Below are positions 50,356-57,898 of a DNA stretch of 64,000 bases, piece by piece (position 1 is the first letter of the stretch; every line of letters starts with the position of its first letter). Below the pieces are notes generated by a model. It was not told the DNA's origin and did not search any database. It saw nothing but the letters and a program-made list of their open reading frames with translations. Origin of the DNA: Sphaerisporangium cinnabarinum (GTDB taxonomy: Bacteria; Actinomycetota; Actinomycetes; Actinomycetales; Cellulomonadaceae); contig QAPD01000069.1 in NCBI GenBank assembly GCA_003052455.1, positions 1 to 64,000 of the forward strand, written 5' to 3'. The position numbers and the translations under genes were made by a program.

Positions 50356-50407
50356 CAGGAAGGTAGCCCGGCGGGTCGGCAGGGTCAAGGGCGGCGCGCG
50401 GACAGCA

Positions 50408-50450
50408 CGACGCCCGCCGGTCGCGCGAGGTGCGCGGCCGACGGGCGTCG
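50408..50450 (-). terminator. Hairpin terminator of the LAETG-protein gene
   Basis: Arms of 19 nt (CGACGCCCGCCGG... and ...CGACGGGCGTCG) pair with two G/T-type mismatches around a short loop, starting 25 nt past the stop of the gene at 50475. It separates that gene from the sialidase promoter. Confidence 0.65.
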
Positions 50451-50474
50451 GTGCAGGGAGAGCTCTGCGGCGGC

Positions 50475-51146
50475 TCAGCCGCGGCGGGCCCGGCGGGACA
50501 CGAGGACGATCGCGGTGCCCGCGGCGGCGAGGACGGCGGCGATCCCGGCGTACAGGGCCGCGCTCACGCCGGTCTCCGCGAGGCCCGGGTTCGCCGCGGA
50601 GGCGCTGACCGTGCTCGAGACCGGGACGACGCCGGCCGGGTCGCCCAGCCCGGGCGGGTTCGTCGCGCAGTCGGGCGACGCCGGCGGGTAGACGGTCGTC
50701 ACGACGACGTGGGGGTTGACCTCGAAGCGCACGTCGACGGAGGGGCGCACCCAGTCGTACTCGTCGCCCTCGACCCACCGGCCGTCCTCGAGGCGCCAGC
50801 CCGGCCAGTCGACCCCGCGGCCCGCGTCGTCGACGACGGCGCCCGGCCACAGGAGGCGGCCCGAGAGCGGGAGCCCGCTCTGCACGACGCTCTCCCCGTC
50901 GGGGTTGATCCACGTGACCGTCGCGGTGTCGTGGTCGGTGCCCTCCACCTCGATCGCGTAGTCGAGGTACGCGGCGTCGCTCTCGCACACGGGCGCGAGC
51001 GTCGTGAGGCGCATCGACGGCTCGGTCGGCACGTAGGTGTCGCCCTCCGCCGCGTGAGCAGGCCCCGCGAGGAGCGCGGCGGTGGCGGCGAGAGCGGCGG
51101 CGGCGGTGGCCCGCCCGGCGGCGCGGCGCCCGGTCGAGGTGCTCAT
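50475..51146 (-). CDS. Sortase-anchored surface protein (LAETG)
   Basis: A 223-residue exported protein. Signal peptide (about 1-32: 'RATAAAALAATAALLAGPAHA'). The mature domain of about 150 residues contains 'YDWVRPSVDVRFEVNPHVVVTTVYPPASPDCAT' and two Cys residues (VCES, DCAT). The C-terminus is a cell-wall sorting signal: LAETG, then the hydrophobic 'VSAALYAGIAAVLAAAGTAIVLV', then RRARRG. LAxTG is the motif used by class E sortases of high-GC Gram-positives. I see no known ligand-binding fold; its place within the sialic-acid locus suggests a surface role there, but that is only context. ATG at 51146. Confidence 0.85.
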   Translation of the reverse strand: MSTSTGRRAAGRATAAAALAATAALLAGPAHAAEGDTYVPTEPSMRLTTLAPVCESDAAYLDYAIEVEGTDHDTATVTWINPDGESVVQSGLPLSGRLLWPGAVVDDAGRGVDWPGWRLEDGRWVEGDEYDWVRPSVDVRFEVNPHVVVTTVYPPASPDCATNPPGLGDPAGVVPVSSTVSASAANPGLAETGVSAALYAGIAAVLAAAGTAIVLVSRRARRG

Positions 51147-51348
51147 GGTGGTTCCCGTCGGGTCGTGGTCGGTCGGGTCTCGGCGGGCGTCGTCCACGGG
51201 CGCCGCCGTACCCCCGCGGACCAGCGGGACCGGAGCAGCAGGGGCACGGGCGTGTCGGACACGAGAGGCGGCACCGCCGTCGTCGCCGATGCCCGCACCT
51301 GCAGGGGGCTGTGGTGCGGGCATCGGCTGGCCCTCAACCTAGACACCC

Positions 51349-51368
51349 AACTGGACAGGCGTCCAGTT
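51349..51368. promoter_or_regulatory. 20-bp palindrome AACTGGAC-N4-GTCCAGTT (copy 2)
   Basis: A perfect 8-bp-arm inverted repeat with spacer AGGC, the same motif as at 26988-27005 (arms ACTGGAC/GTCCAGT). It lies about 200 bp upstream of the LAETG-protein gene and 49 bp beyond the end of nagB, so it could be an operator for the former or a terminator hairpin for the latter. Confidence 0.5.
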
Positions 51369-51416
51369 CTTGAGCGGGTGAAGTCCGGGTGGGTTCGACC
51401 TGACCTGGACGTCGGG

Positions 51417-52199
51417 TCAGAGGCCCTGCCAGTCGGGCTTGGACGCGTACGTCTGGCGGTAGTAGTCGCCCAGCTGCAGGCGCGAGGCCGCCGCGTCGTC
51501 GACCAGGACCGTGGCGTGGGGGTGCGTCTGCATGATCGTCGCGGGCCACATCGCGCTGATCGGACCCTCCACGAGCTGGTGCACCGCCTCGGCCTTGCCC
51601 TTGCCCGTGGCCAGCAGCACCAGGTGCCGCGCCGACATGATCGTGGCCAGACCCTGCGTCAGACAGTGCTGCGGCACCCGCTCCACGTCGTCACCGAAGA
51701 ACCGCGCGTTGTCCTCGCGCGTCTGCGCCGTCAACGTCTTGATCCGCGTGCGCGACGCCAGCGACGAGCCCGGCTCGTTGAACGCGATGTGCCCGTCCGT
51801 GCCGATCCCGAGGATCTGCAGGTCCACACCCCCCGCCCCCGCGATCGCGTCCTCATAGGCCGCGCACGCCGCCACCAGGTCCTCGGCGTTGCCGTCCGGG
51901 CCCTGCACCGCACCCGGGGCGAAGTCCACCCGCGAGGCGATCTCGGTCTCGATCACGTTGCGGTACCGCTCCGGATGATCGACCGGCAACCCCACGTACT
52001 CGTCCAGCATGAACGCCCGCACCCCCGCGAACGACAACCCGTCCTGCACATGACGACGCACCAGCTCGTCGTACACCTTCAACGGCGACGACCCCGTCGC
52101 CAACCCCAGCACCGCCCCCGGCCCCGGCCGCACCACCGCCTCCACGGCATCCGCAGCCAGCACCGCCAACCGCTCCGCCGGAGCGATCACGACCTCCAT
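51417..52199 (-). CDS. nagB: Glucosamine-6-phosphate deaminase
   Basis: A 260-residue enzyme that converts glucosamine-6-phosphate to fructose-6-phosphate and ammonia, the last step of sialic-acid and GlcNAc catabolism. 'LGLATGSSPLKVYDEL' (phosphate loop), 'FMLDEYVGLP' (catalytic Asp), 'GIGTDGHIAFNEPGSSL' (Asp, His and Glu of the active site) and 'ALLLATGKGKAEAV'-type segment. Its ATG shares one base with the preceding stop (TGATG). It is the last gene of the nanR-oxidoreductase-nagB operon. The partner nagA (deacetylase) is not in the window. Confidence 0.96.
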   Translation of the reverse strand: MEVVIAPAERLAVLAADAVEAVVRPGPGAVLGLATGSSPLKVYDELVRRHVQDGLSFAGVRAFMLDEYVGLPVDHPERYRNVIETEIASRVDFAPGAVQGPDGNAEDLVAACAAYEDAIAGAGGVDLQILGIGTDGHIAFNEPGSSLASRTRIKTLTAQTREDNARFFGDDVERVPQHCLTQGLATIMSARHLVLLATGKGKAEAVHQLVEGPISAMWPATIMQTHPHATVLVDDAAASRLQLGDYYRQTYASKPDWQGL

Positions 52200-53281
52200 C
52201 AGACCCTCGCCTCCTCGCGCACCGTCCGGTGCTCCACCGCGACGACGTCGCCCGTCTCGACCGAGCGGTACGCCGCGTCGATCACGGCGAGCGACGCGCG
52301 CGCCTCCTCGATCCCGTAGTCCGGCGGTCGGCCGGCCAGCACCGCCCCGACCACGTGCCGCAGGTACGCCGCCGCGGCGACCTGGCCCGCGTCGGCGGCG
52401 ATCGCCGTGCGCCCGTCCGCGCCGAACCGCGCGACGGCCGGGGCGTCGTCGTCCGCGACGGCGTGGCCGTGCGACCCGAGCAGCCGGACCGACGACGTGG
52501 TGGGCGTGCCGCCGGGCGCGAACGGGACGCGCCCGAGCGTGACGGTCGCGGTCACGCCGCGCTCCAGCTCGAGCGTGACGACCGCCGTGTCCTCGACCCC
52601 GGCCTCGCGGTGCGGCTCCAGGAAGAGCGACCCCGCGAACGCGTGCACCTCGAGGGTCCGCAGGCCCGTGAGGTGGTGCGCCGCGTCCGCGCAGTAGCCG
52701 AGGAAGTTCAGCAGCTCGCCGCCCCCCGAGAGGGCGCGGTCCACGACCAGCTCCGGACGCTCGACCGACGTCGCGAAGTGCGCCCCCGAGGCGAGGAGCT
52801 CGAGGTCCAGGTGGCGCGGCAGGCCCACGTGGCCGGCGTCGACCCACGCGCGCAGGCGGCGCAGCGCGGGCGCGTGCGTGCGGTTCACGACGGCGCACGT
52901 CCGGCCCGTTCGGGCGGCGACCGCGACGAGGTGGTCGGCGTCGGCGAGGGTCGTCGCGACGGGCTTGTCGACGAGCACGTCGAGGCCCGCCTCCAGCAGC
53001 GCGGCCGCGAGGCGGGCGTGCCGGGTCGGCTCGGCGCACACGACGACGAGGTCCACCGCGCCGCCCAGGGCCCCCGCGATCTCCGTCACGTCGGCGACCT
53101 CGGCGTACGGCACCCCGGCGCGCTCGGCGACGGCGCGCGAGTCGTCGCGCACCCAGCCGGGCGCGTCCGCCTCCTCGACGACGCCGACGAGCTCGACGCG
53201 GTCGTCGGCGCCGAGGATGCGCAGGTAGTCGGCTGCGTGGCGCACGGCCGACGCGAACGCGACGCGCAGGGTCGTGCTCAT
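52199..53281 (-). CDS. Gfo/Idh/MocA family oxidoreductase (second of pair)
   Basis: A 360-residue NAD(P)-dependent sugar dehydrogenase-type protein. The Rossmann start 'LRVAFASAVRHAADYLRIL' lacks the usual GxGxxG and reads FASAVRHA. 'VLVDKPVATTLADAD' is the Lys-Pro motif (DKP instead of EKP), 'GGGELLNFLGYCADAAHHLTG' the catalytic-domain His region. In a sialic-acid locus the NanOx/YjhC group of this family turns 2,7-anhydro-Neu5Ac into Neu5Ac, so a similar sugar redox task is plausible. It overlaps its neighbour by 4 nt at each end or nearly so. Substrate unknown. Confidence 0.85.
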   Translation of the reverse strand: MSTTLRVAFASAVRHAADYLRILGADDRVELVGVVEEADAPGWVRDDSRAVAERAGVPYAEVADVTEIAGALGGAVDLVVVCAEPTRHARLAAALLEAGLDVLVDKPVATTLADADHLVAVAARTGRTCAVVNRTHAPALRRLRAWVDAGHVGLPRHLDLELLASGAHFATSVERPELVVDRALSGGGELLNFLGYCADAAHHLTGLRTLEVHAFAGSLFLEPHREAGVEDTAVVTLELERGVTATVTLGRVPFAPGGTPTTSSVRLLGSHGHAVADDDAPAVARFGADGRTAIAADAGQVAAAAYLRHVVGAVLAGRPPDYGIEEARASLAVIDAAYRSVETGDVVAVEHRTVREEARV

Positions 53282-54345
53282 GCCGCCACCCCCGCGGTCG
53301 CGTAGCCGGGGACGTCGGCGACGCGCTCGCGCCGCCCGGAGACGAGCGAGCGCTGCGCCGCGAGCGCGGTCGCGAGCGCCGCCCGCACCTGCGGCGTCGT
53401 GACGACGGGCGCCGCGTCGCCGCGCACGACGTCGAGCCAGTGCGCGAGCTGGAGCCCCAGCGCGCCCTCGACGGAGACGGGCGGGGCGGTCGTGGCGTCG
53501 GAGTGCAGGCCGTCCTCCTCGGTGGTCGAGTGCGCGAGCGTCCCCTCGGTCCCCACGAGCACGACCCGCCGCACGAGCTCGCCGCGGCGGCGCAGCGCGT
53601 AGCAGAGCTCGAGCGTCGCGAGCGCGCCCGACGCCGTGCGGAGCTGCACGTGGAACGAGTCGGGCGACTCCATGTCGGGCGAGAACGTGCGGAAGCCGCG
53701 CGCGAAGACCTCGACCGGCTCGTCGTCGAGCAACCACGTCGCGGCGTCCATGATGTGGGTCCCGTTGTGCACAGGGTGCCCGCCCGAGAGCTCCGGGTCG
53801 AGCTGCCAGCCGCGCCACCCGGCGGGCCACGCGTGGCCCGTGTACCAGGAGATGTGCGCGAGCCGCGGGGTGCCGATCTCGCCCCGGCGGGCCGCGGCGG
53901 CGAGCGCCGTCACGGCGGGCTGGAAGCGCACGGTCTGCCCGACGACGAGCGTCGTGCCCCGGCCCTCGGTCGCCGCGACCATGGCGTCGAGCTCGGGCAG
54001 CGACAGCGCCGCCGGCTTCTCGACCTGGACGTGCTTGCCGGCCTCGCCCGCGGCGATCGTGTCGCGCGCGTGCGTCGGGGTCGCGGTGACGACGTCCACG
54101 GCGTGCACGGCGTCGTCCGCGAGGGCGTCGTCGAGGGACGTGGTCGCCCGGGCGCCGGGGACGAGCGCCGCGAGCGCGCGGGTGCGCTCGAGGTCGTGCC
54201 CGACGACCCAGCGCACGTCCGCGCCGTCGAGCGCCGCGAGCGCGGTGAGGTGCTCGCGGGCGAACGCCCCGATGCCCACGACGGCGATCCCGACGGGGCG
54301 GCGGCTCGACGGTCGCCCGGCCGGGGGGAGGTGCTGGGGTCTCAC
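53278..54345 (-). CDS. Gfo/Idh/MocA family oxidoreductase (first of pair)
   Basis: A 355-residue NAD(P)-dependent oxidoreductase. 'GIAVVGIGAFAREHLTALAAL' (GxGxxG-type Rossmann loop), 'KHVQVEKPAALSLPELDAM' (EKP motif with catalytic Lys), 'GGHPVHNGTHIMDAATWLL' (G-G-x-x-x-x-N-G-x-H-x-x-D, catalytic His and Asp) and 'ISWYTGHAWPAGWRGW', rich in Trp as in sugar-binding members. Overlaps the GntR stop (GTGA) and the next oxidoreductase (ATGA). Both are candidates for converting modified or anhydro sialic acids released by the sialidase or taken up by the ABC system. Confidence 0.88.
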   Translation of the reverse strand: MRPQHLPPAGRPSSRRPVGIAVVGIGAFAREHLTALAALDGADVRWVVGHDLERTRALAALVPGARATTSLDDALADDAVHAVDVVTATPTHARDTIAAGEAGKHVQVEKPAALSLPELDAMVAATEGRGTTLVVGQTVRFQPAVTALAAAARRGEIGTPRLAHISWYTGHAWPAGWRGWQLDPELSGGHPVHNGTHIMDAATWLLDDEPVEVFARGFRTFSPDMESPDSFHVQLRTASGALATLELCYALRRRGELVRRVVLVGTEGTLAHSTTEEDGLHSDATTAPPVSVEGALGLQLAHWLDVVRGDAAPVVTTPQVRAALATALAAQRSLVSGRRERVADVPGYATAGVAA

Positions 54346-55097
54346 GCCGTCGTCACCCCGAGGGCCCGGTCGATCGGCTGGTAGTGCGAGGCGACGGCGT
54401 CGCGGAACGCCTCGACGTCGCCGGCCTCGGCGGCGTCGAGCATCGCGCCGTGCGCGCGCGCGGTCTGGTCGAGGTCGGCGGCGACGGAGAGCCCGAGCTT
54501 GGGGATCACGGCGGTGTGCACGTCCCAGAACGCGGCGACGAGCTGCCCGACGAGCGAGTTGTCGAGCCGCGCGAGCAGGCCGGTGTGGAACGCCCGGTCC
54601 TGGGTGGGGAACGACAGGCCCTGCGACGCCGCGGCGACCATCTCGTCGACGAGGGCGTGCAGGTCCGGGTTCGACGTGCCGGCGAGGCTCGCGACGATGC
54701 GCTCGGCCATGGCGAGGTCGAGGGCCTGGCGCACCTCGACGACGTCGCGCAGCGCCCGCAGGTCGTCGCCGGGGGAGAGCACGCCGCGGAAGACGAGCGC
54801 CTCGACGAGCGCGTCGAGCGACATGCTGCCGACGAACGTGCCGTGCCCGTGCCGGACCTCGACGATGTCGAGGGTCGACAGGGTGCGGATCGCCTCGCGC
54901 ACGCTCGACCGGGAGACGCCGAGGTGCTCGCACAGCTCGGCCTCGGTGGGGAGCGGGTCCCCCGGGCGCAGCCCCTCGCCGAGGATGAAGTCCTTGATCC
55001 GGTCGGCGGTGGTGGTCCGCCGCGGTGCGGTCGCACCGGTGCTGCCGGCTCTGGAGGCGTCGAGCGTCGCGAAGCTCCTCCGCCGTGGTGTCGCCAT
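54342..55097 (-). CDS. nanR: GntR/FadR-type regulator, putative NanR
   Basis: A 251-residue regulator. Winged helix: 'RIKDFILGEGLRPGDPLPTEAELCEHLGVSRSSVREAIRTLSTLDIVEVRHGHGTFV'. The C-terminal FCD helical domain includes 'RDVVEVRQALDLAMAERIVASL' and 'DRAFHTGLLARLDNSLVGQLV' (metal-binding Asp/His positions). It heads the operon with two oxidoreductases and nagB and is divergent from the transporter operon. The likely operator at 55139-55157 lies between both starts. By analogy with NanR it would be released by N-acetylneuraminate or ManNAc-6-phosphate. I chose ATG 55097 (AAGGGG upstream) over an in-frame ATG at 55139, which lies within the operator. Confidence 0.88.
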   Translation of the reverse strand: MATPRRRSFATLDASRAGSTGATAPRRTTTADRIKDFILGEGLRPGDPLPTEAELCEHLGVSRSSVREAIRTLSTLDIVEVRHGHGTFVGSMSLDALVEALVFRGVLSPGDDLRALRDVVEVRQALDLAMAERIVASLAGTSNPDLHALVDEMVAAASQGLSFPTQDRAFHTGLLARLDNSLVGQLVAAFWDVHTAVIPKLGLSVAADLDQTARAHGAMLDAAEAGDVEAFRDAVASHYQPIDRALGVTTA

Positions 55098-55138
55098 CTT
55101 GACCCCTTCGGTTTCTGGTCCTAGTGTCATGCTACACA

Positions 55139-55157
55139 ACGTCAGACATCAGACATC
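55139..55157 (+). promoter_or_regulatory. NanR-type operator in the nanR/transporter divergent promoter
   Basis: ACGTCAGACATCAGACATC matches the minus-strand site at 50337-50355 in 18 of 19 positions. It lies 42 nt upstream of the nanR start and 41 nt upstream of the binding-protein start, so one bound dimer could control both directions. Confidence 0.7.
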
Positions 55158-55197
55158 TTCTCTCCGGAAGAGTGTCGGTCTCATGTCAGGAGAACCA

Positions 55198-56802
55198 ATG
55201 AAGCTTCACGTCAGCTCACCTCCCCGTCGCCGGGGAGTCGCTGCGGTCGCCGCGGGCGTCGTGCTCGCGCTCGGCCTCGCAGCGTGCTCGGGTGGCGACG
55301 CCGCGCAGGACGACCCGACCGAGGGCACCGCCGCCCAGGGCGAGATCGACCAGGACGCCGTGATCGAGGCGGGCATCTCGTACTCCCTCTCCGGTGGCTT
55401 CGACCCGATGATCACCACCGGTGCCGTGACAGTAGCCGCGAACTGGCACGTCTTCGAGGGGCTCACCGAGCTCGACCCCGCGACGCGCGAGGTCTACGCG
55501 GCGCTCGGCACCGAGCTCCCGGCGCAGGTCGACGACACCCACTACGAGGTGGACATCCGCGAGGGCGCGGTCTTCCACGACGGCACCCCCGTCACCGTCG
55601 ACGACGTCGTCTTCAGCTTCGAGCGCGTGCTCGACCCGGCGAGCGAGTCGCTCTACGCCGGCTTCATCGACTTCATCGAGTCCGTCACCCCGGTCGACGA
55701 CGACACGGTCTCGATCAACCTCAAGTACCCGTTCAGCCTCGTCCCCGAGCGCGTGTCGGTCGTCAAGATCGTCCCGAAGGCGCTCGTCGAGTCCGACTAC
55801 GAGGCGTTCAACGCCCTCCCCGTCGGGACCGGCCCGTTCAAGATGACCCAGGCGACGCCCGACGACAAGATCACGTTCGAGCGGTTCGACGACTACAACG
55901 GCCGTCGCCCCGCGCTGGCCGCCGGTCTCGTGTGGAACCTGCTGTCCGACCCGGCCGCGCGCGTCACCGCGATGAGCTCCGGCACGGTCAGCGCGATCGA
56001 GGACGTCCCCTACATCGACGTCCCGACGCTCGAGGGCGCCGTGGACGTGGAGTCGGTCCAGTCGTTCGGCACGCTCTTCATGATGTTCAACACCGACCTG
56101 CCCCCGTTCGACGACGTCCGCGTGCGCCAGGCGTTCTTCTACGCCCTCGACATGGACAAGATCATCGACAACGGGCTCCTCGGCAACGGCGCCGCGGCCA
56201 CGAGCTTCCTGCCGCAGAGCCACCCGAACTACCACGAGGCGTCGACCGTCTACTCCTACGACCCGGAGAAGGCCAAGTCCCTCCTCGCCGAGGCCGGTGT
56301 GAGCGACCTGTCCATCACCCTCATGACGACGGACACCGGCTGGGTCGCGGACATCGCCCCGCTCATCAAGGAGAACCTCGACGCGATCGGCGTCGACACG
56401 ACGCTCGACATCGGCCAGTCCGGCGGCCAGTACACCAAGGTCGACAACGGTGACCTGCAGGTCATGGTGGCGCCCGGCGACCCGTCCGTCTTCGGCAACG
56501 ACCCCGACCTGCTCATGCGCTGGTGGTACGGCGACAACGTCTGGTCGCAGTCGCGCTACCGCTGGAACGACGACCCGAAGTTCGCCGAGCTCCAGTCGAT
56601 CCTCGACGCCGCCGTCCGCACGTCGGGCGACGAGCAGCAGGAGCTGTGGGACCAGGCGTTCGACCTGATCTCCACCGAGGTGCCGCTGTACCCGCTGCTG
56701 CACCGCAAGCTCCCCACCGCCTGGGACGGCGAGAGCCTCTCGGGCTTCAAGCCGCTGCCGATCACCGGGCTGTCGTTCCTCGACGCCGGCCTCGTCAAGT
56801 AG
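55198..56802 (+). CDS. ABC transporter substrate-binding lipoprotein (SiaE/DppA-like)
   Basis: A 534-residue SBP family 5 (peptide/nickel-type) protein. Signal and lipobox 'VVLALGLAACSGG' with Cys30. Domain cues: 'YSLSGGFDPMITTGAVTVAANWHVFEGLTEL', 'VDDVVFSFERVLDP', 'GTGPFKMTQATPDDKITFERFDDYNG', 'VRVRQAFFYALDMDKII' type segment. In Corynebacterium and Haemophilus ducreyi transporters of this peptide family import sialic acid (SiaE, SatA). The next genes and nanA/nanK/nanE make that the best guess here. ATG at 55198 has AGGAG 7 nt upstream. A strong hairpin follows the gene (56834-56875). Confidence 0.9.
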   Translation: MKLHVSSPPRRRGVAAVAAGVVLALGLAACSGGDAAQDDPTEGTAAQGEIDQDAVIEAGISYSLSGGFDPMITTGAVTVAANWHVFEGLTELDPATREVYAALGTELPAQVDDTHYEVDIREGAVFHDGTPVTVDDVVFSFERVLDPASESLYAGFIDFIESVTPVDDDTVSINLKYPFSLVPERVSVVKIVPKALVESDYEAFNALPVGTGPFKMTQATPDDKITFERFDDYNGRRPALAAGLVWNLLSDPAARVTAMSSGTVSAIEDVPYIDVPTLEGAVDVESVQSFGTLFMMFNTDLPPFDDVRVRQAFFYALDMDKIIDNGLLGNGAAATSFLPQSHPNYHEASTVYSYDPEKAKSLLAEAGVSDLSITLMTTDTGWVADIAPLIKENLDAIGVDTTLDIGQSGGQYTKVDNGDLQVMVAPGDPSVFGNDPDLLMRWWYGDNVWSQSRYRWNDDPKFAELQSILDAAVRTSGDEQQELWDQAFDLISTEVPLYPLLHRKLPTAWDGESLSGFKPLPITGLSFLDAGLVK

Positions 56803-56833
56803 CAAGCCGGCTCGACGCCGGCGCCGACCGACC

Positions 56834-56875
56834 CCGGGTCCCCTCGCCCCGCCCCCTTCGGGCGAGGGGGCCCGG
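56834..56875 (+). terminator. Intercistronic hairpin after the binding-protein gene
   Basis: CCGGGTCCCCTCGCCC (56834-56849) pairs with GGGCGAGGGGGCCCGG (56860-56875) over 16 bp with one mismatch and a 10-nt loop. Placed between the binding-protein and permease genes of one operon, it probably acts as a partial terminator or mRNA stabiliser that keeps binding protein in excess. Confidence 0.8.
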
Positions 56876-56940
56876 CACCCGCACGGCACCCAGAACGGAC
56901 AGACCATGCACCGCACCCCCGACGCACCAGGAGGCCGACC

Positions 56941-57897
56941 GTGAGCGCACTGCTGCGGCTCGTCGGACGCCGCCTCCTGCAGCTGCCGATCATGATCCTC
57001 GGCATCACGTTCCTCGTGTTCCTCGTGATGTCGTTCTCGCAGGTCGACCCCGCGATCCAGGCACTCGGCGAGGGCGCCTCGGTCGAGGCGCGCGAGGCGT
57101 ACCGCGAGGCCAACGGGCTCAACGACCCGCTCCTCGTCCGGTACGTCGCGTTCCTCGGCGGCCTCCTGCACGGGGACCTCGGCACGTTCAGCGCACGCCA
57201 GGTGCCCGTCGCCGACGAGGTCGCGCGCGCCCTGCCGATCACCCTGCAGCTCACGCTCATGGGCCTCGTCATCGCCGTCGTCGCCGCGCTCGTCATGGGC
57301 ATCCTCGCGGCGCTCTACCGCGACCGCTGGCCCGACAAGGCGATCCGCGTCGTGTCCGTCGCGTCCCTCGCGACGCCGTCGTTCTGGCTCGCCGTGCTGC
57401 TCATCCAGGTCGTCACCCTGAGCGCCGGGTGGCTGCCCGCGAGCGGGCCCCTGCCCGACCCGTCCGAGGACCTCGGCGGCTACCTCGCGCGCATGGCGCT
57501 GCCCGCGCTCGCGCTCGCGATCCCCGTCGTCGGCCAGCTCACGCGCGTCGTGCGCACGTCCGTCGTCGAGGAGCTCGACAAGGACTACGTCCGCACCGCG
57601 ATCGGCGCCGGCATCCCGCGCCACGTCGTCGTCGGGCGCAACGTGCTGCGCAACGCGCTCATCACCCCGATCACGGTCCTCGGCCTGCGCGTCGGCTACC
57701 TCATCGGCGGCGCCGTCGTCATCGAGATCATCTTCGCGCTGCCCGGCATGGGCACGCTCATCCTCAACGGCGTCACCAACAACGAGCCCAACCTCGTGCA
57801 GGGCGTGACCCTCACCGTGGCGCTCGCGTTCGTGCTCATCAACATCGTGGTCGACATGCTCTACGTGCTCGTCAACCCGCGGATCAGGACGGTGTGA
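56941..57897 (+). CDS. ABC transporter permease (DppB/SiaF-like)
   Basis: A 318-residue inner-membrane permease. Six membrane helices are expected: N-terminal 'LLQLPIMILGITFLVFLVMSFSQVDP', then after a 70-residue periplasmic loop the core. 'EELDKDYVRTAIGAGIPRHVVVGRNVLRNALIT' is the EAA loop that contacts the ATPase. The C-terminus 'VEIIFALPGMGTLILNGVTNNEPN' is typical of DppB/OppB. GTG at 56941 has AGGAGGCC upstream. It pairs with the downstream fused permease. Confidence 0.93.
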   Translation: MSALLRLVGRRLLQLPIMILGITFLVFLVMSFSQVDPAIQALGEGASVEAREAYREANGLNDPLLVRYVAFLGGLLHGDLGTFSARQVPVADEVARALPITLQLTLMGLVIAVVAALVMGILAALYRDRWPDKAIRVVSVASLATPSFWLAVLLIQVVTLSAGWLPASGPLPDPSEDLGGYLARMALPALALAIPVVGQLTRVVRTSVVEELDKDYVRTAIGAGIPRHVVVGRNVLRNALITPITVLGLRVGYLIGGAVVIEIIFALPGMGTLILNGVTNNEPNLVQGVTLTVALAFVLINIVVDMLYVLVNPRIRTV

Positions 57898-57898
57898 C

